A DNA stretch of 64,000 bases from Polytrichum commune (GCA_950295325.1 OX485809.1:30022144-30086143); one strand, 5' to 3'; positions 11,901 to 23,618 are shown, counted from the first letter of the stretch. Notes: generated from the sequence alone by a model not told the origin. Translations and numbers: made by a program.

Positions 11901-13960
11901 AAATAAGAGATAGTTAATCTAGAGCTTTTGTACTTACATTATTCATACAGACAGAAATTAGAAACAAATAGAAAACAAATCAAATCACACATATGGCAGT
12001 AGCCAAATGGAAGATTTCTTTGACAACTTCCCCACTGACTTCATCAGTTCCCTACAATAGATCCGTGTTTTGAGTTTCTGCTACATCTCTAGAGGTAATG
12101 GGAAGACTCAAAATGTTTTTTATAGCATGTGTTGTAAAATATCAATTTCAACACATGGGAACCATGACAAAATCTTGTAGGAAAACAAAAGGCAAGTGTC
12201 TAGTTTATTCGAGAAAACATCCAATTTTTGCTAAGAGGGCTTTGACAAGCTCCCCTCTTAGAAATCCTCCAATGTCTTGATAAGTTTTTGGAAGGGAGTA
12301 CCTCTAGTTCTACGACAATACGATGAGGATGAGATGCATACCTGGCGCATCATGCCTCGAGTATCCCATGGGTATCCACCTGAGACTCCATGTGTGGCAT
12401 CAGCCCTTAAGTAGAGCATCAACCATGGATACTTTTTAGACACTGCCAGCTTGTGGGTGAAAATCCAGCTCCCAGACGTTTTGTTCTTCTCCCATTCCAC
12501 AGAAAAGTAGGAAACGTTGCCACTCGAGTTTGAAGGAGTTCCTGTCTGGTCCACATCATATGTACCATAAAATGATCCTGTGAGTGAATCCTCCAGACCT
12601 ACCAGTGATGTTTTGTCTTTCTGGGTGTTCGACTTTGAAAGTGATGACCAATTGTGGTACACTATTGGCTGATTCATGCACCCTGGGCCAAAACATGGAA
12701 ATGCACTCAACTGGGACATTTTACGAGGATTGGAATTATAGGTCACGGGCTTTGAGGCGAACGATTTACAAAGGCCGGACGTCTCATCGAAATTTCCATT
12801 CTTGAGCATGATCATCCAGAAATGCCAGCTTTGGGTGGAGGAGTTATCTGCACACAAGGAGGCCAAGTATTTCTCCTTCTCCACAGCATATAGGTCTGCA
12901 TTGGTCGAGGCTTGAAAGCTGCCCAGTGGGAACACCTGGCCTGTCTGGAGCCTATTGTCTGTCTCCACCACCCGGTAGCTGGCCCTGCAGCCATCCAACA
13001 TAGAAGCTGCAAAACCAATATCATATATATTGTACTAGCCAAACATGTATATCAGTAGCAGAAACTGGTTTGGGCAGTTTGCAATATACCGAAATATGAA
13101 CAAAGCCATTGTTGTAAGTTGAACCCTACAAAAATGCATTCCATGGCCACGAAGTCCATCTCACACATAATTAAGTACACACATTACAGAGGATGATGGA
13201 AGCGGTTGTAGTTGCAGTTGACATCAGAAATGGGTTTGAGCAGTTTGGAAAACACAGAAATTTGAACAATATCACTGTAGTCAAGTTAAACCCTACAGAA
13301 ATGCATCCATGGTCACCAAGTACATCTCAGAGTAAGATTAAATACACACATTACAGAGGATGATGGAAGCATTTGTAGTTGCAGTTGACATCAGAAATGG
13401 ATTTGAGCAGTTTGCAATTTACAGAAATTTAAACAATATCATTGTGGTAAAGTTAAAACCTACAGGAATGCATCCCATGGCCACCAAGTCCATCTCAGAG
13501 AATGATTAAATACACACATTATAGAGCACGATGGGAGCGTACCCAACATAGGAGATGCAAAAACCAACATCTACCAGTAGCAGAAATGGGTATGGGCACT
13601 TGCAACTTGCAGAATTTTAAACAATACCATTATGGTAAAGTTAAACCCTACACAAAAGCATCCATGGCCACCTAAGTCCATCTCAGAGAATGATGGGAGG
13701 TTACCATTATAGTCGCAGGTGACATCAGTGCAATCGGCCCAGCGAGGTGATGGCGATCCCGGCCACTCAATCCCCACCCTGTTGCAAAAATCCCAACCCT
13801 CCACTGCCACTCTCACATTGTCGCTCTTCATCCCTGGGTCTCCTAATACACTGGATCCCAGAGGCTCACGCAATGTCAAAGCTCCACCCTGCATTGTAAA
13901 TTGAAGAAGAAAAAGAACACGAACAAGAAGAATGCTTGAAGAAACCTCATTGGCCCCCAT
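8829..13960 (-). CDS. Secreted DUF7705/Expp1-like plant protein, five exons, two alternative last exons
   Basis: Exons on the minus strand are 13960-13705, 13006-12342, 11517-11321, 10417-10099, then either 9726-9601 or 8993-8829. All introns are GT-AG and all junctions keep frame, giving 520 or 533 aa. The start ATG at 13960 is followed by a hydrophobic stretch (residues ~8-25) that looks like a signal peptide. Family motifs seen are VLGDPGMKSDNVRVAVEGWDFC (residues ~35-56), ADLYAVEKEKYLASLC, CFGPGCMNQP, YPWLMLYLRADATHG, DTRGMMRQ, SQFYLIDIGGCWKN and DPYSNPQAQELVQLLPHPEW. The many cysteines fit a secreted, disulfide-bonded protein. I recognise the family as the conserved plant DUF7705 (Expp1-like) group; that name is from memory and the biochemical function is unknown to me. 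Exon 4 has a weak donor (CAG/GTCCTC), which may favour the alternative 3' ends. It lies downstream of the RLP4-like gene on the same strand. Confidence 0.88.
9601..9726 (-). CDS. Proximal alternative last exon (5a) of the DUF7705-like gene
   Basis: An acceptor (TTGCAG) is followed by 41 codons and a TGA. The peptide starts DPETQPATRAWPSIDVGTEI, contains WIVSDFDVL and ends LTS. It is a second, intact copy of the family's C-terminal block and joins exon 4 in the same phase as exon 5b. This shorter end looks like the ordinary family C-terminus as I remember it. There is no stop or frameshift, so it does not look like a dead duplicate. Confidence 0.8.
   Translation of the reverse strand, partial: DPETQPATRAWPSIDVGTEIFNGQGSVIASWIVSDFDVLTS
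13007..13704 (-). repeat. Intron 1 of the DUF7705-like gene, built of ~167-bp tandem units
   Basis: About four degenerate copies of a ~160-170-bp unit fill the intron. The phrase GGATGATGGA or its equivalent sits at 13191, 13358, ~13526 and ~13688. Units carry copies of the 3' end of exon 1 (GATGTCAACTGCAACTACAA on the minus strand at ~13200-13225 and ~13370-13395) without the GT donor. A copy of the exon 2 start (CCTATGTTGGG near 13540-13555) has lost its acceptor AG. The intron therefore seems to have lengthened by tandem duplication of exon end, intron and exon start. Confidence 0.75.
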
Positions 13961-14410
13961 TGATTTTAACGCTTTTATCTATCTCAACAGAGCTCAAAAC
14001 AATGAGTATCTCAATCGATCACTTTTTTTGAAAAAAAACGTGTCTGCTTCATTTGTCTTCCGATCCTCAAGCTGCACCAATACTGGCCTCCTCCAGGTTA
14101 AGCACTCGAATGGGTTACCTCTACCAAATGGCAAGATTGGCAGTTGTGACTAAATTTGGCAACAGGCAACCTATAACCACTCTTGACGCCCCCCGTCATC
14201 ATGTGCTTTCCTCTCCAAAACTACCGTGACTTTTGCCAACCCATCAATCCATTCTTAAAGAGAACACATTCAGATAAAAACCTGTTACATTTCACAACAT
14301 GAGCACCATCAACATGAGCTTGTGATGCTTCCTGCAAAAGGCTTTCTGCAAACAATGAAGAAGGCAACAAAGAGTAGCGACCCAATTACTCCAACCTCCA
14401 TAAGTGCAGG

Positions 14411-14454
14411 CTTATATAAAGCGTCACGTTACAGTAGGAAGAATTAGTCACGTG
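14411..14454 (-). promoter_or_regulatory. Candidate core promoter of the DUF7705-like gene (TATA plus G-box)
   Basis: On the minus strand, TTTATATAAG (14411-14420) is a good TATA box. About 30 bases upstream of it, 14449-14454 is the palindromic G-box CACGTG. A further ACGT core lies at 14424-14428. The TATA box is ~450 bp upstream of the ATG at 13960, so a 5' UTR of ~420 bp or a UTR intron would be needed. The G-box would suggest bZIP or bHLH input. This is inference from motif and spacing. Confidence 0.4.
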
Positions 14455-15484
14455 AACCTGGAGACGGAGGAAGAAGTTTGTGGGCTCCTTCCCAATCGAC
14501 AGAGCTTACTTGTTCCTCATGACTCTGTCCGAAAGCTTGTGATCACAGGATGAGCATGCCAAGTGTTCGCTTCACTTTACTGCGCAGCAATCAGTGGACT
14601 TTTCTCTGTCGGATAGACCCATGGATGAACAGGTTGGGAGGACCACATTCATCCATCATGAAGGCACAAAAATGGCATCTCCTTCTGAACAACACAAGAG
14701 AATAGCACTGGCGGTACCTTATTGATTACAGAAAATCTGTCAAGGTAGAAATTCCTGCTCTGTATGTTTGGTGCTTTGTGAGACAATATACTTATAAAGA
14801 GGTATATCAGAAAACTTAGAAAAGTCTGAAGTAGATGAAGAAAGTTGAGTGATAACCAGTTCCTTAGTAATTGTACACAACTACTGCATAATTTCGTGAG
14901 GCTCACACTCTACAAGGCTCACACTCTACAAACGTACATAAGAATCCTGTGCTAACATGCAACTGATTACCAACATATTGAATAACAACAAATCTCTGTA
15001 CACCCGTACTGCAAAGACGGACTGTTTGGGCTAACCTACCAAACCACAAAGATAAAGATGCTCAATACTGATTACAGCATTTCTGTGAACAGTACATCCA
15101 AATTATGGCAAGCACCGAAATGTTCATCCAAGATTTGCCAAAGATTATCACAAATGAGTCAACCTTGTCATTCAAGGAGGATCAAGTGCCCTGTACTTTA
15201 CAGTCAAAGCTTTCAGCTTTGAGAAATCAGGCTTTGATGCCTTCCGTGAGCACAGTATAGCCATAACAAATAATATACAAAAGCAAAATGGATGGCTGCA
15301 CTATGCTGCATTCTAAATTGATGCCACCTGTATCATTTCTCAGCTTTACACTACCAAGTCAATTAATGGAAGGGACTGCACCCCTACTTTCTCAAATCTT
15401 CAACAGAAATAATCATGGAGTGCCATTTACTGACACTTTGACACCGTCAAATTGAATGGATTGTCCTGAAGGTAGTGCAGATGG
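14455..15484. other. Intergenic spacer between the two minus-strand genes
   Basis: No gene seen. The stretch should contain the 3' UTR and terminator of the RLP4-like gene and distal promoter sequence of the DUF7705-like gene. Open frames here are short and unsupported. Confidence 0.5.
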
Positions 15485-18400
15485 TTAAAGAGGAGCAATG
15501 TTGCTGGAAAACCCAAACTTTGTAGTAGAATTTTGTCGCATGATATATTCGTCCTCTGCCTCCCGTGCATTCGTTTTGTAGTTTTGATACCACTTTGTCC
15601 TTGCTGTAACACATCCCACCAGAATATTTTATTCCTCTCCAAACACAAACATAACATTTACCAATGTATGTTGTAAAGAGCCTCCGGAACAATTAAAATG
15701 TTAGTTATCCTCTAACTCAACATGACTTTTGGTCAGGAGTTGGTCCTTTTGCATACAACACCTTCCATGTTTGGTAAATATTCAATGCATGCTTGGAGGT
15801 AGCGTGGAGGTTTGAACAAAGGATTCTATATCGATTAATTCAGGATCAATATAATTTGGTCATGCTAAGAGAAGCTAATATGAGTTTGGCCCTCAATAAC
15901 CCAAAATAGGTTGCTCTTCATGCAAAGTCAAACACTACCTCCATGCATACACCACAAGTGAAAAGAAATTATTGATGCTTTATGCAAAACAACCAATGGG
16001 AAATCATAAGTTACCAACTCCCAACAAAAAGTCCTGTTGAGTTGAAGAGCTCTATTAGGAGAGTCTTAGCATAAAACTTGGAACAGCAGTGAAATGAAGC
16101 AACTACAAATGCATACCAGCAAGCTGATGAGGGAGATTGAAGTTGTAGTCCTCTCGACTTTGGTGCCGTTTTGTGTACATGTACAATAGCACCAGTACTA
16201 ATGCTACTGCAACCACGGCCCCGAGTATTACACCAATTTTACCACCAAGTGACAAGCCTACCTTCCAGGAGCTTGGACAAGCTGACATTGAAGGCACCCC
16301 ACAAAGCCCAGCATTGGAGGATAGATTGATGAAACCTCCATGAACTCCAATTGAATAAACTTCCACTGGAACTTGGCCAGATAACTGGTTGGAATTCAAC
16401 AGCCTGCTCCAGAATTCACAATTCTTCATAAGCAAGGTCTAGGCAAGCTTAAATAATTGAACACAGAAATATGTTTAGAAACCTATAAGTTTTGTGAATT
16501 CAAGTCCCATGACAACATTTGTATCTGTTCAAAGACATAAAAAGCTGGAGTTGATGTTGTGAACTATCCCAGTTCACTTCTCAAATTGCTTCATTATTGA
16601 AGATGGTGAATTATCACCAACAATCAAAATGTTTTGAATCTTCAAAATATGCTGCAATATGCTCATCCACTAAAACTAAAGTTGGTATCTAGATGCCAAT
16701 TCATCTCAAGAGTTTATCCCATCAACAAGATAGACTCAAAGGGGTCACAAGATATGAGAACTTACACTTGCTGTAACTGAGCTGATCCAAGACTAGCTGG
16801 AATACTGCCAGATAATCGGTTTCCTGACAAATCCCTAACCCAAGCAAAAAAAAATACCCAGAGTTACATACATTTGTAACAAAGATTTCTTCACTTGCAT
16901 AAAATAAAGGAAAACCAGTCTACCAATGCAAGTTGCAAATTGAATGCATGGTGCTGCAACTTTTGCCTCTCTGGCCAATGGCGCAAAGCACAGCCAAATG
17001 GTTTTTCTGAGCAGTTCTTTAGGAGTTCATATAAAACCATTTCACTTGTGAAGATGGAGGATAGTGTTCAGAAATTAAATGTACTACTTACAGATTTGTC
17101 AGGCTGTTTCTTCCCAATCCTTCTGGAATGCTTCCTTCTATTAGATTGTTGCTAGCATTTCTGGAGCCAATAAAAGCAATGCAAAACGTCTATTATGATG
17201 TAATTCTCAGAACAGATCCTTGTGTGAACACACAATCAGCTATAGGGTTTCTCTACCCAAACAAGTGCCACCCATTGTAACAAGGTAAAAGGTCATGTGC
17301 ACTCTCTGGAGGCAACTACTTCAATGTAAATGGTGGCATACTGAGTAGCTTAGGAAGCAGTTCTTGTAAGCATAATGGATAAACTGATTTGATGAGAAAT
17401 GCATCTATTCATCACATGGAAGGATCCAGGAAATGATTCTCCTGTGACGACATTCATGACTCATGGTCTTGAAAACCAACAGCACTAAACTAGGCCAGCT
17501 GAAGAGATCCAGCACTTACAGAGATATAAGGTGAGAGAGAAGAGTGATTTTCTCACTGATTGATCCTTGGAGACCCTGGCCAGCCACTTCTCTGTTTAGA
17601 TCCATAACATAGTATGTCAATGCCAAGCACACACAACATGAACATATCATAGATTATACTACATGAACCCAGCTCTATATAAAAGTTTCCTAATCTTACC
17701 ACTGAATTTTTATTTTTTTATATAGTTGAACTTTCTCAGACACAAGATTTGAGGATACCTGCATGCAAATTGGGAAAATAGTACAGAGCATATCCATATC
17801 TAAGAAAAATTTTATATCACCATATTGCAAACCACTGCCAAGAAGCACATCAATAACATACACATGGAATTATGATAGAGTCCCACTTGACCTTACAAAA
17901 TTAAGTGCCTCACAAACCAACTGCCAGCACCCAGCCATAACTGACTAGAGACAATGAGGAAACATACATGTGAGAAACAACTAGACCCGAGTTATCAGCT
18001 GCAAAATTACAGGTCACGCCCTCCCAGGCATCCCAGCGTGTGGGAGCACAGGGGTCACCATTCCAACCCATTCTTTGCGGAACCTTTAAAGCAAGCTTCA
18101 GTTCCTGCATCGCCATAGCTGCAGAGCACATCCAGGAGATACAGGAGTCAGGAAGGGAGCAGGGAAGTATGACACAAAACAAGTGGCCCACAAGTACCAT
18201 AGCTGAGCTTAAACTTGATGTCGGTTGCAATGTACTTGTCATACACTTTTCCTTGTCATCAGTACACCACAGTTGTTACAGGAAGTGGACCACCAGCAAT
18301 CAGTTGTATAGCAAATCCACTACTGACTCTGAACCTGAGAAGTCCAGGTAGGGATGAAATGTCAAGTCAGCAGCTATGAACCAATTAACAAAACAAATAT

Positions 18401-20698
18401 TAAATATTAAAATAGACAAATCCACACCTAGACTGGTTGGCACATGGCTACTACTGAGATCCCTTGTATTCTCATGCAACCCCATACTATGTAAAACAAA
18501 GCTGCTGGTGGAATGGCCATTTTAAATGTCATAATTAGGACCCTGTGTCCTGCGAGCTTACGAGTGTCAAAATAAACATGCAATCCAGGAAACAAATAAA
18601 CTGCTGGACAGCCTGAATACAGGGAGCATTTGCAATGTAGTACTGACCTTCTGTAGCATTTGTTGCAAAATCTGAGGGCAATAGTGCATAAAGCTCCAGA
18701 CCACATATTGTTGGACTCCCAATCTTGCGCAAGAGGGCAACAGACACAGTTGACCCAGTAAGATTTTTTGCAGTGTAATGCCAGTCATATGCAGCGAAGG
18801 CCCCTCCTGCCATATCAAAGATGTCTAAACCAGGTAACACTATCTGGTTGTTGATGCTGACATCAAATACTCGTTGTCCTGGAGCCTTAACACTAGGGTC
18901 TATCTCAGCGAAGTGCAACCAAAGAGCATAATCCAGGCTGGGATCCACTTGGAATTCATAGTTGATGTCACCAGTATTGGGCAAAACACGAGCAGTCTGG
19001 TAGAGCTTTGGCGGGTAATAATTGGGAGGGACCAATGTGTTGCGGATATTCTCAGATGTTGTAATAACAGACTTGGGGGTACTGCTATATGCATCATCCT
19101 TATCCCAACCACGCCCTGCTTGGTCGGTATCATTTGAGTAACCAGGCCCAAAAGCTTCCACATTTGCTGCTATCCTTCCATAATTGACCAGTATGACATT
19201 TTGCCCTGTGGTCTGTGCATCATAAGATAGTGAGTCTACTTGGAGAAGTTCCAAGGCCCCAATAAGAGGCGTGTCTGTTCCAATGCTGTAAAAGCATATC
19301 GTGGCTGCTCCATCCTGAATGAAGGAGTAGAGGTCAGAGTAGGCACCACTGCTCGCAATTTCAGGTCGCCAGGGTGCACGCCAACTGAAAACTACAGTGC
19401 CTTCCACTGACACATCAAAGCTTGGGGAATGTTGCTGCCGGTCATAATTATCATAGACGAAAAACATGCGAATGTAATATCGTCCATTTGGCACCTGAAT
19501 TACATAGCAATTTTTTTTCCCGAGAGTGACAGGGAAGAACCTCAGAGTGCGCTCTTGCTTCTGAGCAAAACGATCCGGCTCCAGGACTGACGCTGGGGCT
19601 CCACCAGTGAAAAAATCATCTGCCTTCCAGGTCTGGTTCACATTGTTCGTGAAGTCCTCAAATCCTCCACAGTCGATGCGGGTGTAAGGATCTACATACA
19701 CATGAAAACTTTTCCATCAGGATGCAAGCTTCATAATCAACAGATTCAGCACCTGTAACGTGAACACTAAACCCTGACCAGATGCTTATGCAAAAGATTA
19801 TCTCAAGCAGTATGAAAAGATATCTTTATATAAGACTTTAGTGAAAGTGCCAGCACCGACTCCTTCTACAGCCAACCAAGAGAGGCACATGACAGCCGGA
19901 TGATTCTTATGCTTTAAAGGTTTTGCTATATCACATGTGAATTTCGATTCTCCATCAATGTGTTAAACTGCAAGCAAGTAGAGTAGAATAACATAGCTAC
20001 AGTGGCACCATGAGATATCTCCAGAAATTGATAACTTCATTATGTCAACCTGGAAAGATGCTTTCGAAAAATTTCAACCTGGTGACCTAATTGACCGTTA
20101 GCTGTGCCCAGAAAATGAGGCTTGTAATGACCATTTGTAATGAGACCTTGGAAGAGAGTCGAACCCTGATTTTTTTTCTCCTTACTAAGCAAAGAGCAAA
20201 AGCTGCCATGAATGGTCATAATCATCAAACAAAATGGTAGTGAGCACTGTTGACGTCTCCAAGAGTCTGTGAGTGGACTGAGAAGGGCTACCCTCAAATC
20301 ACACTGAACTCACCCGAAATACGAGGCATTGGAGTTAACTCCTAATTACCACATTGTTGACCACTTTCACAAACGTGAGGGCTGAGTGGCATAAGAATGG
20401 GAGCTACATTGCGGAATGGAACACATCGTACCGCGTTTTCTTTACGCTTTCCTGTAAGAAGAAAGAAGTACCTCAAGCCCTACCTTCCAAATGAGCTGAA
20501 ATTGGCTCCCATGCTTCCAAATGCCCCTCATCCTCACATTGATGGCGGTATGGGCTGCAGGTAGTGGGAAAGTGCCGCTTTTCTACAACACTTTTGAATG
20601 AAATGGCTGATGATTTTGGGATCCGGTGACTAACAAAACTCCTAGTCCCAGAAAGCCCTGAGCCCCAACCTGGTATCCCTAAAGCCAGGTGTCTGCAA

Positions 20699-20774
<76 letters not shown>

Positions 20775-21069
20775 GGGATCTGAGCAATTTGAGAGAGAGT
20801 GAGGCAATGTATGATTTACCATTGGGAACATTGTTCTGCGCGGACACGAGGGCGTAGAGAGCGATAAGCAGAAGCCACAGCAGGCCCCAGGCCATGGTGA
20901 TGGGCAGGCCGAACACCAGCGCAAACCAGCCCGCGCTATACGGTTTCCCCGCTCGCACTCTCGCCAGCCACGAAGACGATGCTACATCATATGATGGGGT
21001 CAGTGGCTCCTCCAGCTCCTCGTCGGCCTCCCCCCCTCGTGCTGCAGCATTCATCATCGGACTCTCCAT
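15485..21069 (-). CDS. RLP4-like: RLP4-like receptor protein: malectin-like + LRR + TM, no kinase
   Basis: Eight minus-strand exons are 21069-20820, 19691-18648, 18118-17968, 17591-17520, 17160-17092, 16834-16766, 16403-16117 and 15603-15485. All are GT-AG, and the summed 2061 bases stay in frame (686 aa). Exon 1 carries a hydrophobic leader ending LYALVSAQ. Exon 2 (residues ~84-431) is a malectin-like domain (RIDCGG near its start, LWLHFAEID, GQRVFDVSINNQ, CGLELYALLP). Exon 3 holds an LRR N-terminal cap (WNGDPCAPTRWDAWEGVTC). Exons 4-7 each carry about one LRR (for example LSGNRLSGSIPASLG). Exon 7 continues through GLCGVP into a membrane span (residues ~605-628) and the tail SREDYNFNLP. Exon 8 encodes a basic-then-acidic tail (ARTKWYQ...REAEDEYIMRQ). 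No kinase follows, so it is a receptor-like protein of the RLP4 type, probably at the plasma membrane. The last exon is the least certain. Confidence 0.9.
20699..20773. repeat. (CT)n/(GT)n microsatellite in intron 1 of the RLP4-like gene
   Basis: A run of about 29 CT units is followed by about seven TG units. It sits in intron 1, ~45 bases from the exon 1 donor, and reads (CA)n(GA)n on the transcribed strand. Long arginine/glutamate open frames through it are artefacts of the repeat. Confidence 0.95.
20893..20895 (-). other. Internal ATG, likely true start of the RLP4-like protein
   Basis: This in-frame ATG has the context ATCACCATGG, close to the optimal eukaryotic start. From here the protein opens directly with a textbook signal peptide (MAWGLLWLLLIALYALVSA) and has 628 residues, the usual RLP4 size as I remember it. 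The upstream ATG at 21069 would add 58 residues (acidic EADEELEEP, then basic RVRAGK) and turn the leader into a signal anchor. Both starts are open; the internal one seems more natural. Confidence 0.55.
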
Positions 21070-21330
21070 TATCACCCCCTCCTCCTCCTCCTCCTCTTCC
21101 TCGTACTACTACTCGACTGACCGACAACAACGCCCTGATCTTCTTGTGTTCCAATTCCTCCGCCCCGACCTGCAGCTGTACCGCCATCGCCACCCCAAGC
21201 AAACCAGCATCCAACTAGCTAGCTGCTCATCAGCAGCACCCTTACAAAGCTCCACTACTTACTTCCCCCCCGCCTTGCCTTGCCTTGCCATCAAGCTTGG
21301 GCTCGTCCCTGCACCCTCCCCTCCTGGATG

Positions 21331-21341
21331 CCAAATATAGA
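21331..21341 (-). promoter_or_regulatory. Weak TATA/CArG-like box upstream of the RLP4-like gene
   Basis: On the minus strand the sequence TTCTATATTTGG could serve as a TATA box; read as CCAAATATAG it is also near a CArG box. It lies ~265 bp upstream of the distal ATG and ~435 bp upstream of the internal ATG. The region between is GC-rich with CTC repeats, so a TATA-less promoter is equally possible. Confidence 0.25.
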
Positions 21342-21344
21342 AAA

Positions 21345-22017
21345 GTCGTGGGCCTTCAAGTTCACTGGAAGGCAGTCAGTGCTTGGGATTCTGGGATCAG
21401 TGCGGGCAATGCGATGCGGCGGTGGCGCGGAGCGTGGCATCCCGGCATTTGGGTGAGGACGGAAGGAAGTTGGAACTCACAGTGCGAAGAAGAAGCAGCT
21501 GCTGCTGCAGTCTCGTCTAAGGGCCTGAAACGGCTAGCAAACCCCCCAAACTGGGCCTGACGGGGGTCGCACCTGCCGTTACGGGATGATGGTTTGGAGG
21601 TCACTTTGGTTTGGGTTTGGGTTGCAAGCGGATAAGGGGATGAGAACGAGACTTCATCCTCTCTTCATCCACATGGCGTCATCCAGGTGGGACCCGCGGC
21701 CTCGGCACTGGAGTGTATATGTTTGACAAAGTTTTTGCAAGTTTACCACTTTTGACACACAAAAACTCGCACAAACAAAAAATGCACGTCAATTGACATG
21801 CACAATTTAGAAGCTGGCACGTACTATGACTTGTGAAGAAGAAAAAAACACATGTCAATTGACACGCTAGAAATTGACATGACATGTATTACTAGGCAAC
21901 TTAAGTACTATAAACTGCAACTCAAGTATCCGGAAAATATAACCCATAACAGTAGGAGAACTTCCTACACTCACTTACATACTTAAGTTCGGCGTTCTTT
22001 TTGTAATTTCCTTTTTA
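21345..22017. other. Upstream region of the RLP4-like gene
   Basis: GC-rich to ~21700, then AT-rich. No gene seen. TTGACATG-type phrases recur between 21780 and 21890. Confidence 0.45.
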
Positions 22018-22134
22018 ACCGGGAAGGCTCTAGCTGATACGGTGATCAGAAAGGTGGTGGAGGCTAAGTACAAGACCGACAAGACCATTGTTCTTGGTCT
22101 CTTGCGGATGTATTTTCATGATTGTTTTGTGAAG
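22018..22134 (+). pseudogene. Class III peroxidase first-exon fragment
   Basis: The plus strand encodes a run ending GLLRMYFHDCFVK, directly followed by GTATGT. This is the distal-heme motif of plant secretory peroxidases: the catalytic Arg, then Phe-His of RxxFHDCFV. Peroxidase genes commonly have an intron right after HDCFV, and the GT donor is at that position. Upstream the frame runs back to about 22018 (ADTVIRKVVEAKYKTDKT) with no signal peptide seen. I found no second exon with GCDAS in the following kilobase. It is therefore an orphan exon or a truncated copy, possibly carried by a transposon. Confidence 0.75.
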
Positions 22135-23043
22135 GTATGTGAATGAACAATTTGCCCCAGTAGATCTCAAAGAGTGATGCTTTGGATGGTTAAATAGTAG
22201 GTTGATTTTGAGGCGTCACGGGTTGGCACTAGGGTGATTTGAGGTAGACTTTGCATAGTGTAGAGATCTCCTTCAAATTGAGTTTAACGTATAATGTATA
22301 ATTCATAATGCATGAATTGAAGCTATATTGGAAGCAATATTGTTGTTGGGTCTGTGATTTGAATGTCATCGGCGTTCACAAGTCCCTAAAGTTCGTCACA
22401 TACTCTAGGCAATAGGAAGATAATCCACTCTCACCAGTGGCACCGCTTACATATGTAATAGATATTTGTGTATGGTATAATTTACATCCTAACAAATATG
22501 TCATGAAATATTGTCATGTATGATTGAAATCTGGATGGAAAATCACTTAGTAAGTGACAATACTTGCAACATTGTAAATCTACAATGCCCAATTATTTTT
22601 ACAAGGAATGGCAAATACTGTTAGGTTAAGATTTAGTGTTGGTTACACTACACTGCGGATTACATTTAGTATTGAGCAAGACAACTAGAATTGGTTTTCT
22701 AACTCAAGCATGTGATTTTCATTTTTTTGGGCGCCATGTCCTGGATGTGTGATTTTTTTCCTTGCCGCAAGTTTGTTCAATTGTGGTCTTATTGCTACTC
22801 AATCCACATACTCGCCCAATACACAAGTGTCAAGCAAACTCATAAGCTCCAGATACATAATCTCACCAAAACTTTTGAAACAAACTACAAAATCATTCCC
22901 GACGTTGGAGAATGAATGTAGACAATTGCAGTCAAAATCGCGAGGAGGCAAAGAAGCAAAGTGGGAGCTCGAAATTATCTCAATTGGGTGGTCATGTAAA
23001 AAATCGTAAGCTACTGGCTTGATCAATTGTTGCCTGAGCCATC
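22135..23043. other. Gene-free stretch after the peroxidase fragment
   Basis: No recognisable coding sequence. The expected peroxidase exon 2 was looked for and not seen. Confidence 0.5.
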
Positions 23044-23585
23044 ATGCAACGAATCCAGGAGAGTAACGCAACACATCATGCAAAGCAAAGGTTGTATGGA
23101 TTGGAGGAGACTCAAATTCAATTGGGGAGTTGTTTGCTTCAATTCTTTTTCAAAGAAAGAAGCCAACACCATGTCAGAAAGTTTGTGTATGAAATCAATC
23201 AAAACTTAAATTTCAAATGCTTGCTTAGAGAAGATAGGTTTGCAATAAGTGCAGCTGAGATTTGTGAGATTATGGACACCAATGACATAGCCGACATTGG
23301 GTTTGTTGAGGTATACAAAACATTTCAGAATTGTATCATAGCTCCTGGTTCAAGGTTACAAGTCAGATGCTTACCGAAGCCGCGGCATATTACATTGCTT
23401 TGAAGAGAAATTAATGCAAATTTGCGGGACTACGTTGAGGATTACTATTCAATCAACAATACTTTAGGAATTTTGCCAAGTCCAAGGTCAAAGAAGAAAG
23501 AACCTATACAAGTGGTGTTGACTGAAAAAACTTTGGATGTTCGTAGATGTCAAGGTTGTCCAAAGAACGTTGGTCATCCTCCATG
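23044..23585 (+). pseudogene. Unrecognised ORF pair, probable TE relic
   Basis: An open frame of 119 codons ends at 23403. The same frame continues past that single TGA to 23585, with peptide such as LRDYVEDYYSINNTLGILPS and RRCQGCPKNVGHPP. The peptide contains REDRFAISAAEICEIMDTND and a charged composition, so it looks like decayed protein rather than chance. I do not recognise the family with confidence. A dispersed repeat copy starts 34 bases downstream, which favours a mobile origin. Confidence 0.35.
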
Positions 23586-23618
23586 AATTTGCTCATGTTG
23601 ATCTACGTCTAAAGCGAT

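Noticed and set aside
18874..19137. Plus-strand frame opposite the malectin exon
   Set aside because: An antisense shadow; the minus strand carries the conserved malectin-like domain across the whole interval.
20473..20760. Extension of the RLP4-like exon 1 frame through the (GA)n tract to a 200-residue protein
   Set aside because: A clear GT donor at 20819 joins in frame to the malectin exon at 19691. The extension consists of Arg/Glu from the microsatellite and then unrelated sequence.
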